In this document: positions 48,086 through 57,076 of the stretch, piece by piece
Layout of the letters: each line of letters starts with the position of its first letter
Numbering within the stretch: position 1 is the first letter of the stretch
Assembly: GCF_001557875.1 (NCBI RefSeq)
Contig: NZ_LNRF01000005.1
Coordinates: forward strand, 186,001 to 250,000
Direction of reading: 5' to 3'
Length of the DNA: 64,000 nucleotides
Origin: Vibrio splendidus
GTDB lineage: Bacteria > Pseudomonadota > Gammaproteobacteria > Enterobacterales > Vibrionaceae
The notes under the pieces: model-generated
Told to the model about the DNA's origin: nothing
What the model saw: the letters and a program-made list of their open reading frames with translations, nothing else
Database searches by the model: none
Position numbers and translations under genes: made by a program

Positions 48086-48101
48086 GTAAATATACCTTTA
48101 T
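48086..48101. other. Right attachment site (attR) of the integrative element
   Basis: Element sequence GTAAATATACCT TT is followed by AT shared with the left junction, then GCAAGCGACAGG of the host tag gene. Reconstructed attB reads GCGTTC-AT-GCAAGCG and attP reads ACCTTT-AT-ATATGAG. Confidence 0.8.
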
Positions 48102-48153
48102 GCAAGCGACAGGCATGGTTAATGACCATGTTGTGGGTTGTCCGTACAAATAA
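48100..48153 (+). pseudogene. tag: 3' fragment of the split host tag gene
   Basis: Reads MQATGMVNDHVVGCPYK and stop. This is the C-terminal end of Tag glycosylases, containing the His and Cys zinc ligands spaced as in E. coli (His175/Cys179; here His181/Cys185 in the joined protein). It continues, in the same orientation and frame after joining, from codon TTC at 41146. It has no promoter or ribosome-binding site of its own. Confidence 0.95.
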
Positions 48154-48262
48154 AAGTGTTATTTATCGTCAAAAAATAATTGCGTTAATATAGGAAAATT
48201 CACTGGTCATTTATAAACTATCCAATATCATATGCGACCAAATTCAAACCTAGAAGACGATA

Positions 48263-49201
48263 GTGAAACAACAAAGCTACCAAATCTGTGATGCTCGTTA
48301 TGATCCTTTGCTTAGGCAGTTTGTGCGTGAAGATGGCCGCGTAGAAACTATCGCGCCGATAGAAGGTAAGGTGTTTCTCTTCTTACTTGAAAATGAAGGC
48401 GAGTGCATTGAACGAGGCCTGATATTTGATAGGTGCTGGGGCAATGTGATTGTCTCAGAGCAAGCGCTCACTAACGTGATATCTAAGATTAGAAAAACGC
48501 TGTCACGGGTGACTTGTGGCTGTGCGACGATTCGTACAGTCAGTAAAACGGGTTATTTACTTGAAATCGACGAGTCGATAAAGCCTAGCAAAACTGAAAC
48601 TGTGCCTTCTCAAGTGACTGCGAAGGCATCTAAATCAAACTCTTCGCCTATCGCTAAAGAAGTGTTGGCTGCAACTGAAATTTCTGCAGATGTTAACACT
48701 GCAACGGTAACTGATTCTGATTTCAAGACGTCTTCCAACCAACAACCGAACTCAACTGAATCAGAGCCTTCAAATTCAAAAAGTAATGCGCAACTAGTTA
48801 AAGCGGGCTATTTAGTTGCATTGATTTGTGTCGTCGTTACGGCGTTCAACCTTTTCCAAACCTATTATACGCCACAGCCTTATTTTGTTGATAAGACGGA
48901 ATATCGTGACAGTTACACAGATAATACCAATCACTACTTTTTCCATATTGCGCACAATGATTCCTATTCGTTGCCTGCGATTACTCAAAAGCTGACGGAT
49001 GTGATACCTAGCCACTGCAATGTTGATATTTTTGTCCGTATCTACCCATCAGTAGACCAACCCGAAAATGATGCGTTATACATGTTGATTAAAAGGAAGG
49101 ATGGAGAGGCTTTGAACTATAGCGCCTCCATTTTCAATGTAGAGTCATCTTTTGATTCGTTTACTCAGTACATGAAAAAGAGGAGTGACTTTTGCGACTA
49201 A
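48263..49201 (+). CDS. ToxR-like membrane-bound transcriptional regulator
   Basis: A 312-residue single-pass regulator. An OmpR/PhoB-type winged helix occupies about residues 30-102 (EGKVFLFLLENEGECIERGL, VSEQALTNVISKIRKTL, RTVSKTGYLLEI). A Ser/Thr/Asn-rich linker leads to one membrane helix (about 181-200), and a periplasmic domain of about 110 residues has two cysteines (252 and 311) that could form a disulfide, as in ToxR. Start is GTG at 48263. The stop overlaps the start of a small gene by 10 bp, as in toxRS, tcpPH and vtrAC pairs. Ligand and targets unknown. Confidence 0.85.
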   Translation: MKQQSYQICDARYDPLLRQFVREDGRVETIAPIEGKVFLFLLENEGECIERGLIFDRCWGNVIVSEQALTNVISKIRKTLSRVTCGCATIRTVSKTGYLLEIDESIKPSKTETVPSQVTAKASKSNSSPIAKEVLAATEISADVNTATVTDSDFKTSSNQQPNSTESEPSNSKSNAQLVKAGYLVALICVVVTAFNLFQTYYTPQPYFVDKTEYRDSYTDNTNHYFFHIAHNDSYSLPAITQKLTDVIPSHCNVDIFVRIYPSVDQPENDALYMLIKRKDGEALNYSASIFNVESSFDSFTQYMKKRSDFCD

Positions 49202-49662
49202 TTGGCTTACTCATTCTTTGTGCGATCGCCGCTTCGAGCTTCTTGTTAGAGCAAAACGTATTAGCAGGCACTCGATGGCACTGTAAAACGATCAAAACGG
49301 ATTTTTTATCTCAGGCATTCCAACCATATCAAGCACTGTACGAGCGCATAAGCCTTACTTTTCAGTCAGACCATACTTTTAGTATTAGAGAGTTTGTGAC
49401 GATTACCGAGCGAGACGGTAACGAGAGTACGATGGAAAACCTTTATTCCGGCTACTACGAACTGGATGGAAACAATCTGTCGATGAGTATTCTTGATGTG
49501 AGAACGGCAACGCCTTTTCATGATCCTATTATTAATAATGATTACAGTGAGTATAAAGGGGTGACGATTGACTACGCTATTACAGTGAAGGATCAGTCTT
49601 TGTATATGTTCAATGAACATCGAACTGAAATATTCAACTGGGTGTGTTTTAACGTTCAATAG
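49192..49662 (+). CDS. Small exported partner of the ToxR-like regulator (VtrC/ToxS-like position)
   Basis: A 156-residue protein with an N-terminal signal/anchor helix (LIGLLILCAIAASSFLL) and an all-beta-looking periplasmic part with alternating hydrophobic strands (ISLTFQSDHTFSIREFV, LYSGYYELDGNNLSMSI). Cys31 and Cys152 at either end could pair. The size, anchor and gene overlap are like VtrC, which forms a lipocalin-like complex with VtrA and senses bile salts, but the sequence similarity cannot be measured here. Start is TTG at 49192 with AGGAG 6 bp before it. Confidence 0.7.
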   Translation: MRLIGLLILCAIAASSFLLEQNVLAGTRWHCKTIKTDFLSQAFQPYQALYERISLTFQSDHTFSIREFVTITERDGNESTMENLYSGYYELDGNNLSMSILDVRTATPFHDPIINNDYSEYKGVTIDYAITVKDQSLYMFNEHRTEIFNWVCFNVQ

Positions 49663-49697
49663 CTGCTTTTCCGCTATGCGACTAGTCCACTGAGCTA

Positions 49698-49725
49698 AAA
49701 AAGGCAGGAATATCCTGCCTTTTGA
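49698..49725. terminator. Bidirectional terminator between regulator pair and metC
   Basis: AAAAGGCAGGA / TCCTGCCTTT arms around ATA, with A and T tracts on both sides, between convergent transcription units. Confidence 0.88.
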
Positions 49726-49749
49726 TCTGACTCTGCTTAACTCTTTTAA

Positions 49750-50934
49750 TTAAACGAGGGCGTTGTAACGCTCTAATCCAGCCTCCAGGTCTGCAATCAG
49801 GTCATCAACGTCCTCTAAGCCGATATGAACACGAATCAAGGTACCTTCGAAGTTAGGGTTCGCTACTGTTCTTAGGCTATCAAAGCTGTTCGGTTCGTTG
49901 GCTAGAATCAAACTCTCAAAGCCGCCCCATGAGTAACCCATACTAAAGTGCGTCATACCATCAAGCAGCGCTGTGGTCGCTTTTGTATTTGAGTTTTTCA
50001 GCACGAAAGAGAACAAGCCATTACCGCCAGTGAAATCTCGCTTAAAGAACTCATGGCCTGGGCAAGATTCAAGCGCAGGGTGACGAACATGGTCAACCTC
50101 AGGACGAGTCTCTAACCATTTTGCAACTTTCAAGCTGCTCTCTGCGTGCTGACGTAGTCGAACATCAAGAGTACGAATACCACGTAGTCCTAGGTAAGCG
50201 TCATCTGGCGAAACACATTGTCCCATCAAGTAGCTCTGTTCTCTTAGTTGGTCCCAACATTTTTCATTGGCGACCGCAGTCCCTAACATCACATCAGAGT
50301 GGCCCACGATGTACTTAGTCGCTGCTTGGATCGAGATATCAACACCGAAATCAAACGGCGAGAAGTTAACACCGGCTGCCCAAGTGTTGTCTAACATAAC
50401 GATGATGTCATGTTCATGAGCAACACGCGCAAGCGTTGGAATGTCTTGAACTTCCATTGTGACTGAACCTGGAGACTCGGTAAACAGAACCTTAGTGTTT
50501 GGCTTAATAAGGTCTTGGATTCCTTCACCAATCGTTGGCTCGTAGTAAGTCGTCTCGACTCCCATCTTTTTCATGATGGTGTCACAGAAATCACGTGTCG
50601 GTTCGTAGCAGGTATCGACCATCAGAATATGGTCACCTGTTTCTACGAAAGAGAGGATGGCATTAGAAATGGCAGCTGTACCACAAGGGTAGAGTGCACA
50701 GCCAGCGCCGCCTTCAACTTCAACCATGGCATCTTGGAAAGCGAAATGAGTGTTGGTTCCACGACGTCCGTAAAAAAGCGTTTTGTTAGCGCGATTAATC
50801 GTAGCCTTGCGCTTTTCTTCTACTGAGTTGAACACGACAGTTGAAGCGCGCTGTACGGGGGGGTTAACGACACCATTGGTCCACTTCTTATCACGACCTG
50901 CAGTGATCAGCTTAGTGGTTTTGTTCTCGGACAT
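49750..50934 (-). CDS. metC: Cystathionine beta-lyase MetC
   Basis: PLP enzyme that cleaves cystathionine to homocysteine, pyruvate and ammonia in methionine synthesis. Cys/Met-metabolism family signatures: YGRRGTNTHFAFQDAM, the tyrosine/glycine loop YPCGTAAISNAIL, VMLDNTWAAGVNFSP, and the PLP lysine in SIQAATKYIVGHSDVMLG. 394 residues. A run of seven G/C (50857-50863) occurs in early codons (NPPV). Single gene on the minus strand with a shared terminator. Confidence 0.93.
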   Translation of the reverse strand: MSENKTTKLITAGRDKKWTNGVVNPPVQRASTVVFNSVEEKRKATINRANKTLFYGRRGTNTHFAFQDAMVEVEGGAGCALYPCGTAAISNAILSFVETGDHILMVDTCYEPTRDFCDTIMKKMGVETTYYEPTIGEGIQDLIKPNTKVLFTESPGSVTMEVQDIPTLARVAHEHDIIVMLDNTWAAGVNFSPFDFGVDISIQAATKYIVGHSDVMLGTAVANEKCWDQLREQSYLMGQCVSPDDAYLGLRGIRTLDVRLRQHAESSLKVAKWLETRPEVDHVRHPALESCPGHEFFKRDFTGGNGLFSFVLKNSNTKATTALLDGMTHFSMGYSWGGFESLILANEPNSFDSLRTVANPNFEGTLIRVHIGLEDVDDLIADLEAGLERYNALV

Positions 50935-51032
50935 GCTGTGAATTCCTTATCAATCGGTTATGTCCTATTTAAAACATGCCAATAGCCTTCAAAGCAAGAG
51001 TGCAGCGGGAGTTTTTATGCTTTTCTTTCTCT

Positions 51033-51070
51033 TTTTAACCTTTCACGTCGTTTATCGTGAAAGGTTAAAA
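51033..51070. terminator. Strong hairpin between cls and metC
   Basis: TTTTAACCTTTCACG / CGTGAAAGGTTAAAA arms of 15 bp around TCGTTTAT, with A/T tracts. It lies downstream of cls (minus strand) and upstream of metC. Confidence 0.85.
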
Positions 51071-51117
51071 ATCAGATAGGCAGTAACAGATGAGTCGGAG
51101 TGGCCCCATTGATTGGA

Positions 51118-52572
51118 TTACAGCAGTGGATTGAACAGATAGAACAACCTTTCGAAGAAGCGGTTGCGTAGGTTTCTCTGCTCCCACTGTTCCAACTCTA
51201 CCGGGTGCGACGACTCGATGTAAGATTGCTGAAGTTCAGAGAGTTGCTGAGTGAAATGCACATCATCAACGGCGAGCGTCACTTCGAAGTTTAACCAAAG
51301 GCTGCGCATATCGATATTGACCGTTCCGATTAAGCAAAACTCTTCATCAATCACTACCGATTTGGTGTGAAGAAGCCCACCGTAAAACTCGTAAATCTTC
51401 ACGCCAGCTTCTAGTAGTTCGGTATAAAACGCGCGCGAAGCCCACTTAACCATCAGTGAATCGTTGTTATGTGGGATGATCAATTCTACGTTGACACCAC
51501 GTTGCGCAGTCATTTTGAGTGTTTCTAATAAATCGGCACTCGGTACAAAGTAGGGTGTTGTAATACGAACTGAATGGTTTGCCTGATTAATCGCAATGGT
51601 CAGAACTTGCAGGATCAAATATTCCGGCATGCCAGGGCCTGATGGCACGACTTGAACAGGGTGATGCGTTATTACCTCTTCAACCGGACACTCTGGTAAA
51701 TCAGGAAGGATTCGTTCACCTGTTTCGACTTCCCAATCCCAACCATGAATGGCTGACAGCACATTTACGGTTGGGCCAGTTACGCGAACCATTACGTCAA
51801 TCCACTGGCCAACACCTGAACTCTGTTTGAAGTGAGCGGGGTCAACCATGTTCATTGAGCCGGTATAGGCAATGGTTTCATCAATCACGATGATCTTACG
51901 GTGCTGCCTTAGATCTAAACGGCGTAAGAAAATACGCCAAGGGCTAACCTCTAGTGCTTGTACAACTTGCACACCGGCGTCTTTCATCATTGAGCGCCAG
52001 TGGCTTTTGAAAAAGCGCGGGCTACCTGCAGAATCAAGCAAGACTTTAACATCCACACCACGTTTCGCAGCTCGAATGAGGGCGGAAGCAACCGAATCAG
52101 TTAAGCCTCCAGGGTGCCAAATATAGAAAACCATCTTGATACTGGTTTGGGCATTTTCTATATCTTCGATAATTGCGTGTAAGATCTCATTGGGAGACGC
52201 TTGCAGTGAAAGTGTGTTTCCGCTGAGCGCAGGAATGCCCATCCTATTGTTACAAAGTTCATCGATCTTGTGGATAGGGGAGCCGACCTTTCCTGGCAGG
52301 TGGAGCTGGCAATCATCTAGTTTTCGGAACCAATCGCCAAACGGAGTAAACATGCGGTGAGCGCGCTCAGCCCGCTTTCTACCAAGGTTTAGCTCTCCGA
52401 AAAGGAAGTAACAAGCGACACCTACAATTGGGATAATGTAGATAACCATCAACCACGCGAGAGAAACACTGACAGAGCGTCGTTTTAGTACGACACGGAA
52501 AGTCACACCGGCTACAAGTACCCAGTACAAAGCGACAGAAGCTAATGTTAAAAAATGGTAGAGCTTTTCCAC
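51118..52572 (-). CDS. cls: Cardiolipin synthase
   Basis: Makes cardiolipin from two phosphatidylglycerols. Two N-terminal membrane helices (LASVALYWVLVAGVTFRVVL and LAWLMVIYIIPIVGVACYFL) are followed by two phospholipase D HKD motifs: RQHRKIIVIDETIAYTGSMN (about residue 228) and LLHTKSVVIDEEFCLIGTVN (about residue 405). 484 residues, the ClsA type. Monocistronic by context. Confidence 0.95.
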   Translation of the reverse strand: MEKLYHFLTLASVALYWVLVAGVTFRVVLKRRSVSVSLAWLMVIYIIPIVGVACYFLFGELNLGRKRAERAHRMFTPFGDWFRKLDDCQLHLPGKVGSPIHKIDELCNNRMGIPALSGNTLSLQASPNEILHAIIEDIENAQTSIKMVFYIWHPGGLTDSVASALIRAAKRGVDVKVLLDSAGSPRFFKSHWRSMMKDAGVQVVQALEVSPWRIFLRRLDLRQHRKIIVIDETIAYTGSMNMVDPAHFKQSSGVGQWIDVMVRVTGPTVNVLSAIHGWDWEVETGERILPDLPECPVEEVITHHPVQVVPSGPGMPEYLILQVLTIAINQANHSVRITTPYFVPSADLLETLKMTAQRGVNVELIIPHNNDSLMVKWASRAFYTELLEAGVKIYEFYGGLLHTKSVVIDEEFCLIGTVNIDMRSLWLNFEVTLAVDDVHFTQQLSELQQSYIESSHPVELEQWEQRNLRNRFFERLFYLFNPLL

Positions 52573-52939
52573 ATTGAATACTCGAAAAAAGAGACACTTA
52601 GATAGTAATGCTATTTTGCGGATATGGGAATTTAAGGAATCAACTATTTACAAAATAGAGCAAAAGCTGTAAACAGGTTATAGTTGTTAAGTTTCGGTTA
52701 ACTTAAGACGAAAACGATTGTTTTGTATGAAAAGGCGGCATTTAACCATAAAAATTTACATTGGTAACGAAATTTGTACGGTTCGGGCTTCCAATTTTAT
52801 TCTTAAACTGGTTTACTTGCTATATAACGAGCGTCAATCAAATCTTTTAGGTGTGTAAACCTTTATGTACACCTTCTCTTTTAAAGACGCCACCCAAAGC
52901 AAAACACAACATCACATAACACAAAAGTTTGGAGTAAAC
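52573..52939. other. Intergenic region between cls and the sodium symporter gene
   Basis: About 367 bp of AT-rich sequence with no real gene. An in-frame ATG at 52865 would lengthen the next protein by 25 residues, but it has no good ribosome-binding site. Promoters of cls (-) and the symporter (+) should lie here. Confidence 0.5.
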
Positions 52940-54373
52940 GTGGCTACTAGTAATACAACCACAACACCCCGCGATACCTGGGGTTCGAAGTTAGGATTCG
53001 TAATGGCTGCAGCAGGTTCTGCTGTTGGCTTAGGTAACATTTGGAAATTCCCATACACAGCAGGCGAAAGTGGCGGCGGTGCATTCGTTGCAATTTACCT
53101 GTTTTTTGTAATCTTTATCGGTTTCAGTGTCATGCTGACTGAGTTTGCGATTGGCCGTCATACGCAGAGATCAGCAGTAGGTGCATTTAAATCAACTGAC
53201 CGTCGCTGGACGTTCGCTGGTGTAATCGGCGTAGTAAGTGGCCTGTTAATCATGGGTTTCTACCCTGTAGTAGGCGGCTGGTCTATTGCATACATCGGTA
53301 AAATTGCTGGTGGTCTACTAGACGCACCTGAAGCAATTGGTGACAGCTTTGGTGGCTTTATCTCAAACCCAGTTCAACCACTTATGTGGATGGGCTTATA
53401 CCTACTACTTAATGTTGTAATCGTTATGAAGGGTATTTCTGGAGGTATTGAGAAAGCGGGTAAGATTTTGATGCCACTTCTTTTCATCATCCTGATTGTG
53501 GTATCCATTAAAGGCATCATGCTTCCGGGCGCGATGGCTGGTCTAGAGTTCTTATTCAGCCCTGACTTCTCTAAAGTAGACAGCGGTGTAATCCTAGCAG
53601 CATTAGGTCAAGCATTCTTCTCACTATCTCTTGGTATGGGTTGTATGTTGACATACGGTTCTTACCTGAAGAAGAAAGAGAACCTAGTTCAAACTACAGC
53701 TATGGTTACAGCAATGGATACAGGCGTTGCAATCCTAGCTGGTGTTGCAATGTTCCCTGCAATGTTCGCATTCGGTATGGAGCCTGCTGCGGGTCCTGGT
53801 CTAGTATTCGTTGTTGTTCCTCAGCTATTCGCTGAAATGGGCGGCGTAGTTGGTCTTCTATTCGCTCTAATGTTCTTCGTTGGTCTAAGTGTTGCGGCAC
53901 TAACTTCTTCAGTATCTCTACTTGAAGTTGTGGTTTCTTACCTAATCGATGAAAGAGGCATGAAGCGTGTGACTGCAGTATTGTCTGCAAGTGTAGTAAT
54001 GGCGATTCTATGTATCTTCGCTTCTCTATCACTAGGTGGCTTCGGTCCTACACTGTTCGGTACTGGCGCATTCGATATCTTCGACCTACTAACTGATAAG
54101 ATCTTCCTCGCGGTTGGCGGTATGTTGGTATGTATCTTCGCTGGTTGGAGACTAAACCGTGCTGACCTAGAGAAAGAAATCACTAACGACGGTGAAGTAT
54201 CTTTCCCTCTATTCGGTCTATGGTACACACTAGTTAAGTACATCATCCCAGTAGCTATCGCTATCGTAGCGTTCATGGGTATCTCTTCTGGCTTCGACAG
54301 CGGTAAAGGTGCAATCATGCTACTAGGTATTGGTATCATTGCTGGCTCTGCGGTCATCTCTAAGAAGCTATAG
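52940..54373 (+). CDS. Sodium-dependent transporter (NSS/SNF family)
   Basis: LeuT-fold sodium symporter of 477 residues with about eleven to twelve helices. TM1 has the unwound Na+/substrate region KLGFVMAAAGSAVGLGNIWK and FPYTAGESGGGAF; TM6 lies around ALGQAFFSLSLGMGCMLTYG. Substrate is probably an amino acid or related compound, but cannot be read from sequence. I chose GTG at 52940, behind GGAG with 5-bp spacing, over the upstream ATG; the family normally starts just before the TRDTWGSK-like segment. A terminator follows. Confidence 0.92.
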   Translation: MATSNTTTTPRDTWGSKLGFVMAAAGSAVGLGNIWKFPYTAGESGGGAFVAIYLFFVIFIGFSVMLTEFAIGRHTQRSAVGAFKSTDRRWTFAGVIGVVSGLLIMGFYPVVGGWSIAYIGKIAGGLLDAPEAIGDSFGGFISNPVQPLMWMGLYLLLNVVIVMKGISGGIEKAGKILMPLLFIILIVVSIKGIMLPGAMAGLEFLFSPDFSKVDSGVILAALGQAFFSLSLGMGCMLTYGSYLKKKENLVQTTAMVTAMDTGVAILAGVAMFPAMFAFGMEPAAGPGLVFVVVPQLFAEMGGVVGLLFALMFFVGLSVAALTSSVSLLEVVVSYLIDERGMKRVTAVLSASVVMAILCIFASLSLGGFGPTLFGTGAFDIFDLLTDKIFLAVGGMLVCIFAGWRLNRADLEKEITNDGEVSFPLFGLWYTLVKYIIPVAIAIVAFMGISSGFDSGKGAIMLLGIGIIAGSAVISKKL

Positions 54374-54427
54374 TTCTAAGAAACCAAAGCTCTAAGAAGC
54401 TACAATCGCAAGTTAAAGTAAGTTAAC

Positions 54428-54457
54428 AAACGGGAGCCATTGGCTCCCGTTTTTTTG
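54428..54457 (+). terminator. Terminator of the sodium symporter gene
   Basis: AACGGGAGCCA / TGGCTCCCGTT arms with a minimal loop and a seven-T tail. Confidence 0.92.
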
Positions 54458-54580
54458 CTTTAAATACTTAATTCTCATCGAGAAATAAAAGTTATGCATT
54501 CACTAAAGTTATCCGTTTGCTAGCCGATATATTTATTGGTTAGGGCTGTTCAGTCCGTATTTAATTTAGGTAGGTGTTGT

Positions 54581-56197
54581 GTGAAATTATCGGTGAGAAA
54601 GAAACTGTATGCCGGTTTTGGCTCTATATTGGCGGTGCTTGTCACGTTAGTCAGTATCGTATGGATAGAGGTTATTGGCGCTCATAAAAGTGCTGATGAG
54701 ATCAGAATGGACGATGTACCAGGCACTGTTACCTATCTTGTTTTAATAGATGAAGCTGGGGATGTCTACCGAGATGCGTTGGGTGCGATTATTCAGGTTG
54801 ATAACGCGCTGAACGATTATCGAACCAATAAGAACGAATTTTCCCAAGCAGTCGAGCAGGCGAAGCGTTTGGAGAGTAGAGGTTCGGAAGACCACCGCCG
54901 TATTCAGCGAATTGAAGAGCTAATGGCACGCTTTACGCAAGAGTTCGAGTTGAAGCTTGTGCCTAAGATCAGTGATGAATCTGAGCTACTAGCAAACATC
55001 CAGCAACTTCGATCTTTGTATGAGAGCAACCTAATCCCGATTGAAAACTTGCTTGATCAAGCGTCTGCGAGTGAGCGCGCTGATACAGAGCAGTCATTGC
55101 TTACACTGACGGATTCGTTTACTACGATCGAGCGCACCATCATGGTGCTGTCTGCCATTGCGATTGTGTTTGGTTGTGTGATTGCATTTTTATTGTCTAG
55201 CTCTATCACTAACCGCTTAACTCGTGTTGAACAAGTTGCGCGACGCGTAGCAAACGGCGACCTTACCGCTGGAGATATTGTTGATGATTCAGGCGATGAA
55301 TTGGCGGATCTTGCTAAGTCGATCAACCAGATGCAGAAATCTTTGGTCGACCTATTGGGTTCAATTTCTTCTGTGACCAACCAAGTCCAATCTGTGACAG
55401 GTGAACTATCTTCTATCAGCCAAGACATCGTAACAGGCGCATCAGCTCAAGCAGACAAAGCTAACTTGATTGCAACGGCTGCTGAAGAGCTAAGCTTGAC
55501 TATTTCTGAAGTCGCACAACAGGGTACTTCTACCTATGAAGAAGCACGCCGCTCTGAAACTTCAGCAGAAGATGGTCGCAACGTGATTGTTGAGATGGTA
55601 GCAAGTATTCAACAAGTGTCGACTCAAATGAGTGACATGTCGCTACAAATGAACACGCTGGGTTCTCATGGTGAGCAGATTGGTAGCGTCATTAAAGTCA
55701 TCGAAGACATTGCTGAACAAACTAACCTGTTAGCTCTTAACGCTGCAATAGAAGCGGCACGTGCGGGTGAATTCGGACGCGGTTTTGCGGTGGTTGCCGA
55801 TGAAGTACGCGCGTTAGCGGAGAGAACGACCAAAGCAACGCAAGAAGTATCTGGCATCATCCAATCGATCCAGTCTGGTACTCAAGAAGCCGTGACTTAC
55901 ACTCAAGACAACTGTCGTTTAGTTGAAATTGGTGTAGAGCAAAGTTCAGGTGCTGTTTCTGCGCTAGAAGCGATTGTAAGCGGTGCGGGTAATGTACAAA
56001 GCATGGTTAACTCTATCGCGACTGCGGCAGAAGAACAGACGGCTGTGACTAAAGAGATTGCGGCGGACATTACGGCGATCAGTGATATCTCTGAGCAGTC
56101 TTTGCAACTTGCAACGCGTAGCTCTGAAAACACTTCAGGTTTGAATGCTAAGGTTGCTGAGTTAGAAGCACTGGTTGGTAAGTTCAAACTTGCTTAG
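54581..56197 (+). CDS. Methyl-accepting chemotaxis protein
   Basis: Transmembrane chemoreceptor of 538 residues. TM1 is near residues 9-30 ([20 protein letters not shown]), a helical periplasmic sensor region of about 160 residues follows (four-helix-bundle type), TM2 is near 190-210, then HAMP ([20 protein letters not shown]) and the signalling domain. The hairpin tip reads [20 protein letters not shown] and [20 protein letters not shown]. No C-terminal receptor-methylation pentapeptide is seen. GTG at 54581 chosen behind TAGGTAGG; an earlier in-frame TTG is unlikely. Ligand unknown. Confidence 0.93.
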   Translation: MKLSVRKKLYAGFGSILAVLVTLVSIVWIEVIGAHKSADEIRMDDVPGTVTYLVLIDEAGDVYRDALGAIIQVDNALNDYRTNKNEFSQAVEQAKRLESRGSEDHRRIQRIEELMARFTQEFELKLVPKISDESELLANIQQLRSLYESNLIPIENLLDQASASERADTEQSLLTLTDSFTTIERTIMVLSAIAIVFGCVIAFLLSSSITNRLTRVEQVARRVANGDLTAGDIVDDSGDELADLAKSINQMQKSLVDLLGSISSVTNQVQSVTGELSSISQDIVTGASAQADKANLIATAAEELSLTISEVAQQGTSTYEEARRSETSAEDGRNVIVEMVASIQQVSTQMSDMSLQMNTLGSHGEQIGSVIKVIEDIAEQTNLLALNAAIEAARAGEFGRGFAVVADEVRALAERTTKATQEVSGIIQSIQSGTQEAVTYTQDNCRLVEIGVEQSSGAVSALEAIVSGAGNVQSMVNSIATAAEEQTAVTKEIAADITAISDISEQSLQLATRSSENTSGLNAKVAELEALVGKFKLA

Positions 56198-56264
56198 TGC
56201 TTAGTGCTTAGTTCGCATTCAATCGGAACTAAAAATCGATTACCGAAAGCGGACAAATAAAGAG

Positions 56265-56306
56265 AAGCCCAATGATTCAATGTTTATTGAGCGAGCTGGG
56301 CTTTTT
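56265..56306 (+). terminator. Terminator of the chemoreceptor gene
   Basis: AAGCCCA / TGGGCTT arms with a long partly paired loop and a T tail. Confidence 0.7.
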
Positions 56307-56369
56307 CGTAGCTGGAATCTGGATTCAGACACGGTATACTCCACGTTCTACAATGGAGCTAGCCTTTAC

Positions 56370-57068
56370 ATGTTCGATATTCTTCTGAACCACTCTGATT
56401 TTTTACTTATCAATAAGCATCCTGGAGTCAGCGTCCACAAAGACGATGGCGATACCATGTTGCTTCAAGAAGTTGCTAAGGCAATTAATGAGCCTAAGCT
56501 GTATCTCGTTCATCGACTAGATAAAATGACCTCGGGCATTCTGCTGCTGGCAAAAAATGCGTCGGCGGCGAGCGAGCTTTCACTGCTATTTGCAAAGCGT
56601 GAAGTAGAGAAATACTACCTTGCGATTGGCTCTAAGAAGCCCAAGAAAAAGCAGGGGCTGATTGCTGGTGATATGGAGCGTTCAAGACGCTCTAGCTGGA
56701 AACTTCTGGTAACTAAAGAAAACCCGGCGATTACTCAGTTTTTATCAGCAACGGCTGAACCCGGTGAGCGTCTGCTGTTATGCAAACCCTATACGGGGCG
56801 GACTCACCAGATCCGTGTCGCGATGAAATCGATCGGCTCAGCCATTGTTGGTGACCCTATTTATAACCCATCGAGTGAGGCTGACAGAGGTTATCTGCAC
56901 GCCTTCGCGATTCGATTTACTTATCAATCACAAGCCTACGAATATGTCTGTGACCCAAGGAGCCTAGACTCTTTAGGCGAGAAGTGGCACCAAGAAACCG
57001 TATCTAGCGGTTTGGACGGTTGGCTTGAACCTTGGTCATTAAGTTGGCCAAAGCTAAACACTAAGTGA
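56370..57068 (+). CDS. RluA-family pseudouridine synthase (TIGR01621 type)
   Basis: RNA pseudouridine synthase of about 232 residues without an S4 domain. Catalytic motif LVHRLDKMTSGILLLAKN (catalytic Asp) and LLLCKPYTGRTHQIRVAMK are clear, followed by GSAIVGDPIYN. It matches the short group TIGR01621 found in vibrios and relatives; the RNA target is not known. ATG at 56370 (MFDILLNHSDFLLINKHPG) fits the family start; the longer frame begins inside the previous terminator. Overlaps or abuts the methyltransferase gene. Confidence 0.86.
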   Translation: MFDILLNHSDFLLINKHPGVSVHKDDGDTMLLQEVAKAINEPKLYLVHRLDKMTSGILLLAKNASAASELSLLFAKREVEKYYLAIGSKKPKKKQGLIAGDMERSRRSSWKLLVTKENPAITQFLSATAEPGERLLLCKPYTGRTHQIRVAMKSIGSAIVGDPIYNPSSEADRGYLHAFAIRFTYQSQAYEYVCDPRSLDSLGEKWHQETVSSGLDGWLEPWSLSWPKLNTK

Positions 57069-57076
57069 GTGAAATA

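Larger units (their letters stand above)
41151..48101. mobile_element. 6,951-bp integrative element inserted in the 3' part of tag
   Basis: The element separates two parts of one gene: Tag residues 1-171 end at 41148 and Tag residues 172-188 begin at 48100 in the same orientation; the joined product has the E. coli Tag length plus one. A large serine recombinase starts 45 bp from the right junction. Contents in order: second tag (-), SEFIR protein (-), small resolvase (-), membrane/coiled-coil protein (+), structured noncoding segment, NUMOD4-like ORF (+), HNH ORF (+), palindrome-rich region, large serine recombinase (-). No replication, conjugation or capsid genes were seen, so it is probably a mobilisable or phage-satellite-like island. 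Several ORFs look more AT-rich than the flanks. Confidence 0.9.
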
